Source: JAUIAI01 sp963732405 (GTDB taxonomy: Bacteria; Pseudomonadota; Gammaproteobacteria; Burkholderiales; Burkholderiaceae_E). From it: a stretch of 64,000 nt of DNA. The notes beneath the pieces are model-generated. The model was not told the DNA's origin, ran no database searches, and saw only the letters and a program-made list of their open reading frames with translations. This document shows, one piece after another, positions 9,258 through 18,695 of the stretch. The stretch spans positions 558,001 to 622,000 of the forward strand of contig CAVSZG010000001.1 in the NCBI GenBank assembly GCA_963732405.1, read 5' to 3'. The position numbers and the translations under genes are program-made. The number at the start of each line of letters is the position of its first letter. The first letter of the stretch is position 1.

Positions 9258-9464
9258 TACCGCTGGATGAATCATCGATAGCGCTTGCTGTGTGGTTCGC
9301 GCGTTTCGCGCATTTCGCTACCCATCACGGCCTGCTGCTGTTCGAGGGAGTTTGATCCGCCGATCCGGGAGTCTGACATCACGCGTCATCTGCACGAACT
9401 CGGCACCGCTGGAAAATCGTTGCTGGGGCTGGCCATTGCGCTTCATTCGGTCGTGACTCGCCGC

Positions 9465-9728
9465 ATGCTCGGGTGGGCGATGCTTGCGCTGCTGGCGATC
9501 ATGACCAGCATCCCTGCCTGGATCGCGTTTGGCCCGGGCGAGCGGCAATGCGTTTCAACCGTGGCGCTGCTGACTGGTGAGATCGGCTGTCGTGTCGTGT
9601 TCGGTGCGGGCGCGATGGTCATGGCGGGCCTGCTCGTTTTTGCCGTGGTCCTGGCACGCAAGAAGCGCTTGGTCGGAGCCAGAGCCGCAATCGCGAGACT
9701 GCCCATGGCTCGATCAGGGCCAGACTGA
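9465..9728 (+). CDS. Small membrane protein, unknown
   Basis: About 87 residues from the first internal ATG, with two hydrophobic segments (about 3-20 and 45-65) and a short cysteine-containing loop between them. The frame is open back to a TTG at 9285, but the extra residues lack character. The start is uncertain. No family recognised. Confidence 0.45.
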   Translation: MLGWAMLALLAIMTSIPAWIAFGPGERQCVSTVALLTGEIGCRVVFGAGAMVMAGLLVFAVVLARKKRLVGARAAIARLPMARSGPD

Positions 9729-9814
9729 CGCCGCTTTTGAACCCTTCGTTCAAGGGCCGGCGCACTACAGTGGACGATGCGACCTTTCCGTCCAACCCTA
9801 TTTGTGAGAATTGA

Positions 9815-11749
9815 ATGAAGCCGCACAGCCACTGCGTCGAATCCCGTCTCGCTGTCTCATTGCTGTGCGCCCTGCTGGCCGGCGCTTGCGCAGATAACGA
9901 TGCGCCATCCGAGCCGCTCACGACAGCCTCGACTCCGGATACGACAACGCCGGATACGACATCTCCCGACTCCCCTGCTCCCGATTCCCCCACTCCCGAC
10001 TCCCCTGCCACGCCGCCCCCCGATCCGTCCGTCGCAGTACCGGCGGCACCCACGCTCGCTCTCGATTCAACGGGCTCAACGACCCTGGACTTCACTTGGT
10101 CCAATATTGCCGATGCCACGCAATTCCAGATGCAATACAACCTTGCCGGGGCTGGCTGGGTGAATACCGGCAATGCCATCGTCGCGGGCAGCACCGCCAC
10201 ATCACTCAGCCGACCGGTGGCCGTGCCCCGCTGGGACGACGCCCAGTACCGGCTGCAGGCCTGCAATGCCGGTGGATGCTCGAGCTCCAATCCGATCGAC
10301 GTCGCCGCGTCGTTGTCGCAGGCCATCGGCTACATCAAAGCCAGCTATCCCGACATCAACGACCGATTCGGCCAAGTCGTCGCCGTGTCCGCCGATGGAA
10401 ACACCATGGCTGTCGGCGCAATGCTTGAAGACGGTGCAGGCACCGGCGTCGATGGCGAGGAGACCAGCAATACGGCCGAGAGCTCTGGCGCCGTCTATGT
10501 ATTCGTGCGCAGCGCTACCGGCTGGTTGCAGCAGGCCTACCTCAAGGCGAGCAATGCCGAGGCCTACGACGCGTTCGGCCAGAACATCAGCTTGTCAGCC
10601 GACGGCTCGACGCTGGCTGTCTCGGCGCCCAATGAAGCCAGCAATGCCACCGGCATCAACGGCGACCAGAGCGATAATTCAGCGCTCATGGCCGGCGCGG
10701 TCTATGTGTTTGTCCGAACCGGCTCCGACTGGGCGCAACAGGCCTATGTGAAGGCCAGCAACACGGGCCAGTTCGATGTATTCGGCCAGGCGATCGCGCT
10801 GTCAAGCGATGGCAACACGCTGGCGGTCAGTGCCAACAGGGAGGCCAGCAACGCTCAGGGCATCGATGGCGACCAGAACAATGATCTGAGCCGCGCGTCG
10901 GGCGCAGCGTATGTCTATACCCGCACAGGTTCCACCTGGCTGCAGCAGGCCTACATCAAGGCCAGCAATGCCGGACAAGACGATTTTTTCGGCGTTACGC
11001 TGGCGCTGTCGGGCGACGGCACCACGCTGGCGGTCGGTGCCTTCGGAGAGGCCAGCAATGCCACCGGCATCCAGGGTGACCAGCTCAATGACGCGGCCAG
11101 GCTATCCGGCGCCGTCTATGTCTTTCAACACGAAAACTCCGGTTGGTCGCAGCAGGCTTACATCAAGTCGAGTAATTCCGCGGCTGAAGCCCTGTTCGGC
11201 AGCCAGGTCGCCTTGTCGGACGACGGGTCTACGCTGGCCGTTGGCGCAACGGGTGAGGACAACGCAGCCACCGGCATCAACGGCGACCAGAACAACGGCG
11301 TGACGTCCGACTCGGGGGCGGTTTATATGTTCACGCGCAACAACGCAATCTGGGCACAGCAGGCCTATATCAAGGCCAGCAATGCGGGCGCCTCGGACCG
11401 GTTCGGCCTCAGAATCGCCTTGTCGGGCGACGGAAATACACTCGTCGCAACGGCCACGGGCGAAGACAGCAACGCCACCGGCATCAACGGCGACGAGCTC
11501 AACGACCTGAGTAGCGATTCAGGGGCGGCTTACCTGTTTCGCCGCAACAACGCGAGCTGGACTCAGCAGGCCTACATCAAGGCCAGCAATACCGGTGCGG
11601 GCGATTGGTTTGGTACCGGTCTTGCGCTGTCAGGTGATATAACCACGCTGGCGATCGGGGCAGTCAAAGAGGACAGCCACGCCACCGGCGTCAACGGCAA
11701 TCAGTCTGACGAGTCGACAACCGACTCGGGCGCGGTTTATCTGTACTGA
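9815..11749 (+). CDS. FG-GAP (integrin-like) repeat lipoprotein
   Basis: 644 residues: a lipobox (LLAGAC) near residue 30, a Pro/Thr/Asp/Ser-rich linker built of PDTT and PDSP units (about 45-75), a fibronectin-type segment (about 80-165), then seven copies of a repeat opening with Y[IVL]KASN and FG, each holding an LS.DG.TLAVGA-like strand, a D-rich loop and a SGAVYVF strand. This is the FG-GAP repeat beta-propeller found in integrins and many bacterial surface proteins, often calcium-binding. Seven repeats fit one complete propeller. Adhesion or surface binding is inferred. Confidence 0.85.
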   Translation: MKPHSHCVESRLAVSLLCALLAGACADNDAPSEPLTTASTPDTTTPDTTSPDSPAPDSPTPDSPATPPPDPSVAVPAAPTLALDSTGSTTLDFTWSNIADATQFQMQYNLAGAGWVNTGNAIVAGSTATSLSRPVAVPRWDDAQYRLQACNAGGCSSSNPIDVAASLSQAIGYIKASYPDINDRFGQVVAVSADGNTMAVGAMLEDGAGTGVDGEETSNTAESSGAVYVFVRSATGWLQQAYLKASNAEAYDAFGQNISLSADGSTLAVSAPNEASNATGINGDQSDNSALMAGAVYVFVRTGSDWAQQAYVKASNTGQFDVFGQAIALSSDGNTLAVSANREASNAQGIDGDQNNDLSRASGAAYVYTRTGSTWLQQAYIKASNAGQDDFFGVTLALSGDGTTLAVGAFGEASNATGIQGDQLNDAARLSGAVYVFQHENSGWSQQAYIKSSNSAAEALFGSQVALSDDGSTLAVGATGEDNAATGINGDQNNGVTSDSGAVYMFTRNNAIWAQQAYIKASNAGASDRFGLRIALSGDGNTLVATATGEDSNATGINGDELNDLSSDSGAAYLFRRNNASWTQQAYIKASNTGAGDWFGTGLALSGDITTLAIGAVKEDSHATGVNGNQSDESTTDSGAVYLY

Positions 11750-11770
11750 TTGAACAGAACACGAAGGTTC

Positions 11771-11798
11771 AGGCGCGGCGCCCTGTGGCGTCGCGCCT
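11771..11798 (+). terminator. GC-rich hairpin after the FG-GAP gene
   Basis: AGGCGCGGCGC and GCGTCGCGCCT pair at 10 of 11 positions, 22 bp after the stop codon. No T-run follows, so intrinsic termination would be weak. Confidence 0.4.
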
Positions 11799-11946
11799 GT
11801 GTCGTTGGCGATGAGCTGTGCGGCGCCGGCGAGACAGATCCAGACGCACCACGCAGTCCAGACCACTACCGGGCAGCCCGTCATTTCCCGATCGGCATGA
11901 TCTGCCCTATGCTCAACGGCATGACACCCTCGCGCCTAACCACCCG

Positions 11947-12417
11947 ATGCTGAGCCTGGCGGGCTGGCTGGCCATCACGTTTGCCGCCGCGGCGCTCGGC
12001 GGCATTGCGTCGATCGACGCGCCGCAGTTCTATCGCGACATCACGCTCCCCGCCTGGGCACCACCGGGCTGGGTATTCGGGCCGGTCTGGACGGTGCTCT
12101 ATCTGCTGATGGGTACGGCTGCCTGGTTGATCGCGCGGACCCGACCCCACAAGGGGGCAAATGCGGCGCTGCTCCTGTATGGCGTCCAGCTACTCCTGAA
12201 TGCGCTCTGGACCTGGCTCTTCTTCGCCTGGCGCCGGGGCGATCTGGCGTTCGCCGAAATTCTGGTGCTCTGGGTGCTGGTGGCGCTCACCGCCTTGTCG
12301 TTCTGGCGGATCAGGCGACTCGCCGGCGTCATGCTCCTGCCTTATCTGCTCTGGGTGAGTTTCGCGACGGCACTGACGCTGTCGACCTGGCGATTGAATC
12401 CCGACGTGCTGGGTTGA
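11947..12417 (+). CDS. tspO: TspO/MBR family tryptophan-rich sensory protein
   Basis: 156 residues with five hydrophobic segments and the TspO pattern: LPAWAPPGWVFGPVWTVLYLLMG in the first loop and second helix, QLLLNALWTWLFF in the third, and LPYLLWVSFATALT in the fifth. TspO proteins bind tetrapyrroles and other ligands in the membrane. The frame is open to 11818, but the ATG at 11947 places the first helix correctly. Confidence 0.9.
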   Translation: MLSLAGWLAITFAAAALGGIASIDAPQFYRDITLPAWAPPGWVFGPVWTVLYLLMGTAAWLIARTRPHKGANAALLLYGVQLLLNALWTWLFFAWRRGDLAFAEILVLWVLVALTALSFWRIRRLAGVMLLPYLLWVSFATALTLSTWRLNPDVLG

Positions 12418-12451
12418 TAAGGCCGGGCGGCGAAGCGGCGTCTCGCCTCCA

Positions 12452-12862
12452 TCAAGCAGCGTACTCGTCAAAGGTCGGCAGACCGTCTCCGGCGCATGAC
12501 CACTGGGCTCTAGAGCCTGAAAAGATGCGCGCCTGCGGGCGCATCGGCGGTTCCACGTCGAGCGAGCCCGCGGGAATCATCACCCACTGCACCGCCTCCA
12601 TGAAACGCGGCAGGCGGCCGCCACAGTCCGAGCAGAACACATTGGTGAAACGCTCGGCCTGCGGCACCTTGAACCGCTTGATGTGTTCTTCACCGGCATC
12701 CCATTGCAGGGTGCCGGCGACAAACAGATTGGTCGCATGGCCGGTGCCCGTCGCCTTGCGGCATCGCGAACAATGGCAGTGATAAAAGCGTTGAGGCTCG
12801 CCCTGCACGGTGTATCGGACAAGTCCACAAAGACAACTGCCGGTCAGGGTCTGAGCTTGCAT
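12452..12862 (-). CDS. GFA-family zinc-binding protein
   Basis: 136 residues with the GFA (glutathione-dependent formaldehyde-activating) pattern: GSCLCGLVRY near 8-17, CHCSRCRKATG near 29-39, and FCSDCGGRLP near 76-85. These cysteines bind structural and catalytic zinc in the family. The true substrate of most members is unknown. It is convergent with tspO. Confidence 0.88.
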   Translation of the reverse strand: MQAQTLTGSCLCGLVRYTVQGEPQRFYHCHCSRCRKATGTGHATNLFVAGTLQWDAGEEHIKRFKVPQAERFTNVFCSDCGGRLPRFMEAVQWVMIPAGSLDVEPPMRPQARIFSGSRAQWSCAGDGLPTFDEYAA

Positions 12863-12980
12863 GAGTGAACATCTCCATTGATTGTCGGGCGCTCATGGGC
12901 CCCGCGCCGCCCGCGCCGCCTGGATTGTGTAGCGCCCCGGTGCTGCGCCGATTCTATCGTCAGGCCGGGTGAGCCAGCCA

Positions 12981-14855
12981 TCAGGCCGCCAGCGTCGATG
13001 TCTCGTCGGCCAGAAAGCCGCCACTTTGTCGGGCCCAGAGCCGCGCATAAATGCCATCGAGCGCAAGCAGGCTGCGATGGTCACCCTGTTCGACGATGCG
13101 CCCACGATCCAGCACGATCAGGCGATCCATCGCGGCAATCGTCGACAACCGATGGGCGATGGCGATGACTGTCTTGCCACGCATCAACTCGGCCAGGCTG
13201 TCCTGAATGGCCGCCTCAACTTCGGAATCGAGCGCACTGGTCGCCTCGTCCAGCAACAGGATGGGCGCATCCTTGAGCATGACCCGCGCAATGGCGATGC
13301 GCTGACGCTGGCCACCCGACAACTTCACGCCGCGTTCGCCGACATGGGCCTGCATGCCGCGGCGCCCCGCCAGATCGGTCAGTGAATCGATGAAGCCGCT
13401 GGCCTGGGCGCGATCGGCGGCCGCGCGAATCTGCGCCGGATCCGCATCGGGCCGGCCATAGGCGATGTTGTCGGCCACCGACCGGTGCAGCAGGGAAGTG
13501 TCCTGCGACACCATGCCGATGGCCGCGCGCAAGCTGTCCTGGGTGACCAGGGCGATATCCTGACCATTGATGAGAATGCGCCCGGACTGGATGTCGTAGA
13601 AGCGCAGCAGCAGATTCACGAGGGTCGATTTGCCCGCGCCCGAGCGTCCCACCAGGCCGATCCGCTCGCCGGGTCTGACCACCAGGCTCAGGTCATCGAT
13701 GACGGGAGCGCCGGCGGACTCGTCAGCGCCCGCCGCACGGCCCTGCTCGTAGCGAAAGCCAACCCCTTCGAATCGCACTTCGCCGCGATTGACCACCAAT
13801 GGCACGGCTTGTGGTGCATCGACGACCGCGCGGCGTCGGGCCAGGGTGTGGATGCCGTCCTGCACGGTGCCCACCGCCTCGAACAGATCGGTCATCTCCC
13901 ACATGATCCAGTGCGACATGCCGGACAGGCGCAGGGCGAGCGCCGTGGCCGCAGCGATTGCGCCGATACTGGCCGCGCCGCCGGACCAGAGCCACAGGCC
14001 GGTGCCCGCCATGCCGGCCACCAGCATCATGCTCAGCGTGTGATTGACGATCTCGAAGGCGCTGACCAGCCGCATCTGCCGGTAGCCGGTGCCCAGAAAC
14101 GCCTGCATCGCGGCGCGCGCGAAACCGGCTTCTCGACGGGTGTGGGAAAACAGCTTGACCGTGGTGATGTTCGTGTAGGCGTCGGTCACCCGGCCGGTCA
14201 TGACCGAGCGCGCATCGGCCTGGCGCTCGCCGGCCCGACTGAGCCTGGGCACGAAGTAGATCAGCATGCCCGTGTACAGGACCAGCCAGATGGCGAAGGG
14301 CCAGATCATCCCTGGCTCGACCGCACCGGTCAGCACCAGCACCGTGATGGCGTAGATCACCATCATGACCGCGACATCACAGATGACGAACAAGGTGTCG
14401 CGCACGGCCAGCGCCGTCTGCATGACCTTGGTGGTGATGCGACCGGCAAACTCATCCTGATAGAAGGCCATGCTCTGACCGAGCAAGAGCCGATGAAAAT
14501 TCCAGCGCAGGCGCATCGGCAGATTGACCGCCAGGGTCTGGTGTTTGACGATGGTCTGCAGGGCGACCACGACGATGCTGGCGGCCAGCGCAATCAGTAT
14601 CCAGGTCAGGGTGGTGCCACGCTCGGCCCAGAGATTCTCCGGTTCAACCACGGCCAGCCAGTCCACCACCCGACCCATCAGCGCGAACAGCAAGGCCTCG
14701 AAGGCAGCGATCGCGGCGGTGAGCCCCGCCATGGCCAGCAACAGGCCGCGCAATCCGTGCGAACACGCCCAGATGAAGGTGAGCAGGCCCGTGGGCGGTC
14801 GGCCCGGTGCATCCGGAGGAAAGGGTGAGAGCAGATTCTCGAAATACTGGAACAT
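12981..14855 (-). CDS. ABC exporter with fused membrane and ATPase domains
   Basis: About 624 residues. Six hydrophobic helices (about 20-320) precede an ATPase domain with Walker A GRSGAGKST, Q-loop MVSQDTSLLH, signature KLSGGQRQRIAIAR, Walker B LLLDEATSALD and switch AHR. This is the homodimeric type-IV exporter layout of MsbA-like and multidrug/lipid transporters; the substrate is not evident. The frame extends to 15035, but that extension overlaps the neighbouring gene, so the ATG at 14855 (MFQYFENLL) is chosen. Confidence 0.9.
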   Translation of the reverse strand: MFQYFENLLSPFPPDAPGRPPTGLLTFIWACSHGLRGLLLAMAGLTAAIAAFEALLFALMGRVVDWLAVVEPENLWAERGTTLTWILIALAASIVVVALQTIVKHQTLAVNLPMRLRWNFHRLLLGQSMAFYQDEFAGRITTKVMQTALAVRDTLFVICDVAVMMVIYAITVLVLTGAVEPGMIWPFAIWLVLYTGMLIYFVPRLSRAGERQADARSVMTGRVTDAYTNITTVKLFSHTRREAGFARAAMQAFLGTGYRQMRLVSAFEIVNHTLSMMLVAGMAGTGLWLWSGGAASIGAIAAATALALRLSGMSHWIMWEMTDLFEAVGTVQDGIHTLARRRAVVDAPQAVPLVVNRGEVRFEGVGFRYEQGRAAGADESAGAPVIDDLSLVVRPGERIGLVGRSGAGKSTLVNLLLRFYDIQSGRILINGQDIALVTQDSLRAAIGMVSQDTSLLHRSVADNIAYGRPDADPAQIRAAADRAQASGFIDSLTDLAGRRGMQAHVGERGVKLSGGQRQRIAIARVMLKDAPILLLDEATSALDSEVEAAIQDSLAELMRGKTVIAIAHRLSTIAAMDRLIVLDRGRIVEQGDHRSLLALDGIYARLWARQSGGFLADETSTLAA

Positions 14856-14928
14856 GAACAGGCGCGCGGCGGCGAGCAGAAGCGACGGCTGAGCCAGACA
14901 TGTTACAAGGGCCGCATGACGCGCTGAC

Positions 14929-16023
14929 TCAGGCCAGGCCGACCACCTGCATTTCGACGCGGTTGCGACCGGCCTCCTTGGCGCGATACAACGCCTGATC
15001 GGCGCGTTGCATGAGTCTGGCCTCGTCGTCATCACCCAGGGCCTGGGCCAGACCGATGCTCACCGTTACTGTCTCGCCATGGACGAAGGTATGCAGTGAC
15101 ACGGCGCGGCGCACCCGGTCAACCAGGGCCGCGGCGGCGGAAATGGACTGCTCCGGTGCCAGCAACAGAAACTCCTCGCCACCCCAACGACCCACGATAT
15201 CGATGCCGCGCAGCTCGGCACGCATGACCTGGCCGATCTCACGCAAGACATCATCGCCTGCGGCATGACCAAATCGGTCATTGACGCTCTTGAAGTGATC
15301 GATATCGATCAGTGCCACCGCCAGGGGCCGTTGTGCCAGCCGGCTGTTGGCCAGCAGCGCGCCCACCTGAGCTTCCATCGCGCGACGATTCGGCAACCCG
15401 GTCAATGCATCGCTGCGGGCCAGATGTGTCATTTCACGCGCCGTCTGCTCGGCCTGGTGCTGGTTGGTGCGCATCTGCCCCACCGCCAACATCATCAGCA
15501 CATACATGCCCTGCGCGAGGGCCATGACCGAGACATAGGACGTGAAGTTCGGCGCCCAGCTGGGGGACTGGTTGGTCAGGATCAACCAGGTCAGGGGACA
15601 GAACATCCCCGCAATCGTGATACCGGAGACGATGAGCGCGGCGCGGGTATTGAGAAAAACGAAGGCGGCACCATAGCCGAGCGGCAGCCAGTGCATGCCG
15701 GTGGCAAACTGATACCAGGCTTCCGCCTCTTCACCAAAGTGCAGGGTCGACTGCAGTGTAATGACCAGGTAGATGTTCAGGGTCAGCGTCGAGACCAGTT
15801 TGAGGGTCATATGCCACTGCGGTCTGACCCAGAGCAGTAAGCCATTGAGCAAGGTGATCGCCGCCATGGATGGCAGCAGAATCCGGTCCCAATCAGTGAT
15901 CAGGCCGGACGCGCGCTCGAGCCACCAGACCATCCCGAACACCAGGCCGCCCACCACAAAGATCAGCTCCAGGATGATGAAGTCCTGGCGCGAGGGCGTT
16001 CCTGAGGTATTGATGGCCTTCAT
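14929..16023 (-). CDS. Membrane-bound GGDEF diguanylate cyclase
   Basis: 364 residues: about six membrane helices (residues 15-195) then a GGDEF domain beginning ARSDALTGLPNRRAM. The active site reads GGEEF at 281-285. RGID at 272-275 is an RxxD inhibitory I-site at the correct distance, so product inhibition by c-di-GMP is likely. It should make c-di-GMP from two GTP in response to an unknown membrane signal. No EAL domain or other c-di-GMP gene is nearby. Confidence 0.92.
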   Translation of the reverse strand: MKAINTSGTPSRQDFIILELIFVVGGLVFGMVWWLERASGLITDWDRILLPSMAAITLLNGLLLWVRPQWHMTLKLVSTLTLNIYLVITLQSTLHFGEEAEAWYQFATGMHWLPLGYGAAFVFLNTRAALIVSGITIAGMFCPLTWLILTNQSPSWAPNFTSYVSVMALAQGMYVLMMLAVGQMRTNQHQAEQTAREMTHLARSDALTGLPNRRAMEAQVGALLANSRLAQRPLAVALIDIDHFKSVNDRFGHAAGDDVLREIGQVMRAELRGIDIVGRWGGEEFLLLAPEQSISAAAALVDRVRRAVSLHTFVHGETVTVSIGLAQALGDDDEARLMQRADQALYRAKEAGRNRVEMQVVGLA

Positions 16024-16151
16024 CGGCGCGAGGCGTGGCGAGCGCCAGGGGTCGGTATGAAGACACTATCGACCGCCGGATCCGGAACTTGAGGCGCATT
16101 CGCAGGCCGGGCGCCATTGTGACGACACCATTGGCACAGCGCCGGGAGGCA

Positions 16152-18512
16152 TCACCGCCGCTGGGCGAGGGCCAGGATCCGGTCCAGGCAATCGGTGATC
16201 AGTACCAGCTCCGATTCCAGCGCCCGTCGGGCGGCCAGACGGTCACCCGCGAGCAGGTCACGGCTTTCCGCGAGCTGGTACGCCGACTCGTACAGTGTCC
16301 GGGACACGGACTCGGGTGAGAAAACCTCGGCCAACTGCCAGGCCTGCTTGCCCAGCCGAAGCACATCGGCCAGGAAATCCGCCTTCTTCTTTGCGGGCGC
16401 CGCGCCAACGACCACCAGAGCCGTGGCCAGGACCCGGTAGGCATCGACGAACGCGCGCAACACGCCGTGAGCCACCAAGGGACGCACCTGGGCAAGCCGC
16501 GCTTCAGTGGCCTGAGGGCCTTGCTGAATACAGGTCTGCCAACCGCTCATCCGGTCATTGGCGGCGTAGGTCAGCTCCTCACGGAACCCATCGGATGGCG
16601 CGAAGTAGAACTCGAAGCGGAACAATTCGCGCAATGCATCGCCCGATGCGTAGAACGCGTCGTCAGCATGCTCCGGATCAAACCTGGCCGCCTGCAGCAG
16701 GGCGACTTCGGCCACGGCATCAATCACAAAATGATGGATTGCCGTATTGCGGTAGTAGGCGGCCTGATGATGCTGCTCGGGCTGAATGTTGTAGAGGCGC
16801 TCGATGCCTTCATCGAAGTAGCTGACGATGCCGGTGTCATGGAGCTGGCCCAGGGTTGCGCGCACGTCGTGCTCGTCGCGGAAGCGGACCAGTCCGACGA
16901 TCTCGATCTTGCGGCGGCGCACCAGGATCGCGACCGAGCGGGCCAGCGACTGGATCTCGGCGAGGTTCTGGGCACGCCGACCACTGGCCAGCAGGATCAG
17001 GGTCAGGATCGCCGTGGCCGTGATGGGTGTCGCCCGGTTCATCCTCATCGCGACCTGCGTCGCCAGCGATTGCACCAGCGCCGTCCGGTCTGGCGCGCTC
17101 AGGTGTCGTGACAGTGACGCATCGGTGCCCAGTTCCGGCAGACTGATTGCGTCACCAAACCGCACGAAGATCCGACCGTGGGATTTGCCACGCCGGAAAA
17201 ACCGCAGCATCCATCCCATGCCTTCGGCGCTCTTTGACCGGCCCCGCTGCTCGATTGCATAGTCGCCAACTTCGGTGATCTGATCGTAGGTCACGCTCAC
17301 CGGAATGAAGGCCAGATCATGAAGGCCGGTGCGCAGCACCGAATCGACCACGTAATTGAACAGGCCGTAGCGCGGTGCCAGCAGTTTGCCGGTTCGGGAT
17401 CGTGTGCCCTCCAGCGCCCACAGGAGTGAAAACCGCTTCTCGATCAGGTAGTCGATATAGCGGCGGAACGTGGCCTTGTAGACCTCGTTGTCCTGGAACG
17501 AGCGCCGCAGAAAAATGATGCCGGCGCGACGGGCGAAGGCACCCACGCCCGGCGTGCTCAGATTGATGCCACCGAAGGTCAGTGGAACCGGCAGGTTGGC
17601 ATCGAACAACACCAGCGACAAGGCCAGGGTATCGAGCATCGACTTATGGCTGATCAGAAAGACCACCGGACGGCTGCCGATCAGCGAGGCGACACGGGCC
17701 AGTTGCGCGTCCTGAACATCGATTCTCGGATCGTGATTGCTGCGAATGGCGGCCCGGTACACGGCGGTCAACAGATCCAGGGTCAGCGGGGTCTGTGAGG
17801 CGGCCATCTCGCGCAGATAACGCACCGCCCGGGTATGCACCTTGACCAGCGGCTGACGAGTCGACGCCGATTCGCTCAGCAGTGTTTCCTGGAACCGGCT
17901 GTCGGCAAACACTTCGTGGGGCAGCAAGCGGGAGATCTTGTAGCGCGCCCCGCGTGCGAGTCGTTCGGCGCGCTCGAGCACCAGAATCGCCTGATCCTGC
18001 AGAAAGTCGGCGACGGTCTGGCCGCCCGACAGACGATCGGCCCGGTCCCGGTAGCGCGCCGCCATGTCGTGCGTGAAGGCGCCCTGGCCGCTGATGCAGC
18101 GCATCCGGTCGGGTCGATAACGCGCCAGCCAGCGCTGCCGAAGGGGTCCGGGATGCGTCAGGTGGCCATGGAACAGATCCTGCAGCAGGCCATGGCCTCG
18201 GCGCTGATCGGCGAACCAGGCCAGGCGCAGCGGTTGCAGCCAGATCCTGGGTGCAGGTTCCGCCCCGGTCGGCTCGAACGATGCCAATGCCTGCATGTGG
18301 GCGTTCAGTCGCTCGCGGGTCTGGCGGGTTCGCAGCCGAATGAATTCCCGCTGGCCAGCATTTCCCGAAGCAAACCGGTCGACCCATTGTTGCAATACCT
18401 GGGCGGCGAAGCGGTCACGCGCATCGAGCAGGAACACCAGACGCACGCCCTCATGCACCGGCCAGGGCGGTGCGTCCGGATTCGTTGCTGGTGCGTCTTG
18501 TGGGTTGTTCAA
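16152..18512 (-). CDS. plsB: Glycerol-3-phosphate 1-O-acyltransferase PlsB
   Basis: 786 residues, close to the roughly 800 usual for PlsB, which acylates sn-glycerol-3-phosphate at the inner membrane in the first step of phospholipid synthesis. The acyltransferase blocks are present: I is SHKSMLD with His289 and Asp294 forming the HX4D catalytic pair, II is GIIFLRR, III is ALEGTRSRTGK, and IV is FIPVSVTYD. Block I reads HKSMLD rather than the more familiar HRSHMD, a variant that keeps the catalytic residues. Confidence 0.9.
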   Translation of the reverse strand: MNNPQDAPATNPDAPPWPVHEGVRLVFLLDARDRFAAQVLQQWVDRFASGNAGQREFIRLRTRQTRERLNAHMQALASFEPTGAEPAPRIWLQPLRLAWFADQRRGHGLLQDLFHGHLTHPGPLRQRWLARYRPDRMRCISGQGAFTHDMAARYRDRADRLSGGQTVADFLQDQAILVLERAERLARGARYKISRLLPHEVFADSRFQETLLSESASTRQPLVKVHTRAVRYLREMAASQTPLTLDLLTAVYRAAIRSNHDPRIDVQDAQLARVASLIGSRPVVFLISHKSMLDTLALSLVLFDANLPVPLTFGGINLSTPGVGAFARRAGIIFLRRSFQDNEVYKATFRRYIDYLIEKRFSLLWALEGTRSRTGKLLAPRYGLFNYVVDSVLRTGLHDLAFIPVSVTYDQITEVGDYAIEQRGRSKSAEGMGWMLRFFRRGKSHGRIFVRFGDAISLPELGTDASLSRHLSAPDRTALVQSLATQVAMRMNRATPITATAILTLILLASGRRAQNLAEIQSLARSVAILVRRRKIEIVGLVRFRDEHDVRATLGQLHDTGIVSYFDEGIERLYNIQPEQHHQAAYYRNTAIHHFVIDAVAEVALLQAARFDPEHADDAFYASGDALRELFRFEFYFAPSDGFREELTYAANDRMSGWQTCIQQGPQATEARLAQVRPLVAHGVLRAFVDAYRVLATALVVVGAAPAKKKADFLADVLRLGKQAWQLAEVFSPESVSRTLYESAYQLAESRDLLAGDRLAARRALESELVLITDCLDRILALAQRR

Positions 18513-18695
18513 CGTGTTCAGCCCGTCACCTTGTGAGTTGCTGAGCGGCCATGGTCTCCCTCCTGCTGGATCACGGCGCCGGTTCGATGGTGCCGTGGTG
18601 CGACGGGATCGATGATCAAGGATACCTGCACACGCCTATACTCCCTCAACCCGAACAAGCCGCCATACGCTGCGGCACCCACCGAGGAGACGATC

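Noticed and set aside
13485..14828. Long open frame opposite the ABC exporter gene
   Set aside because: Composition is Gly/His/Gln-rich without domains; the minus strand has all ABC motifs.
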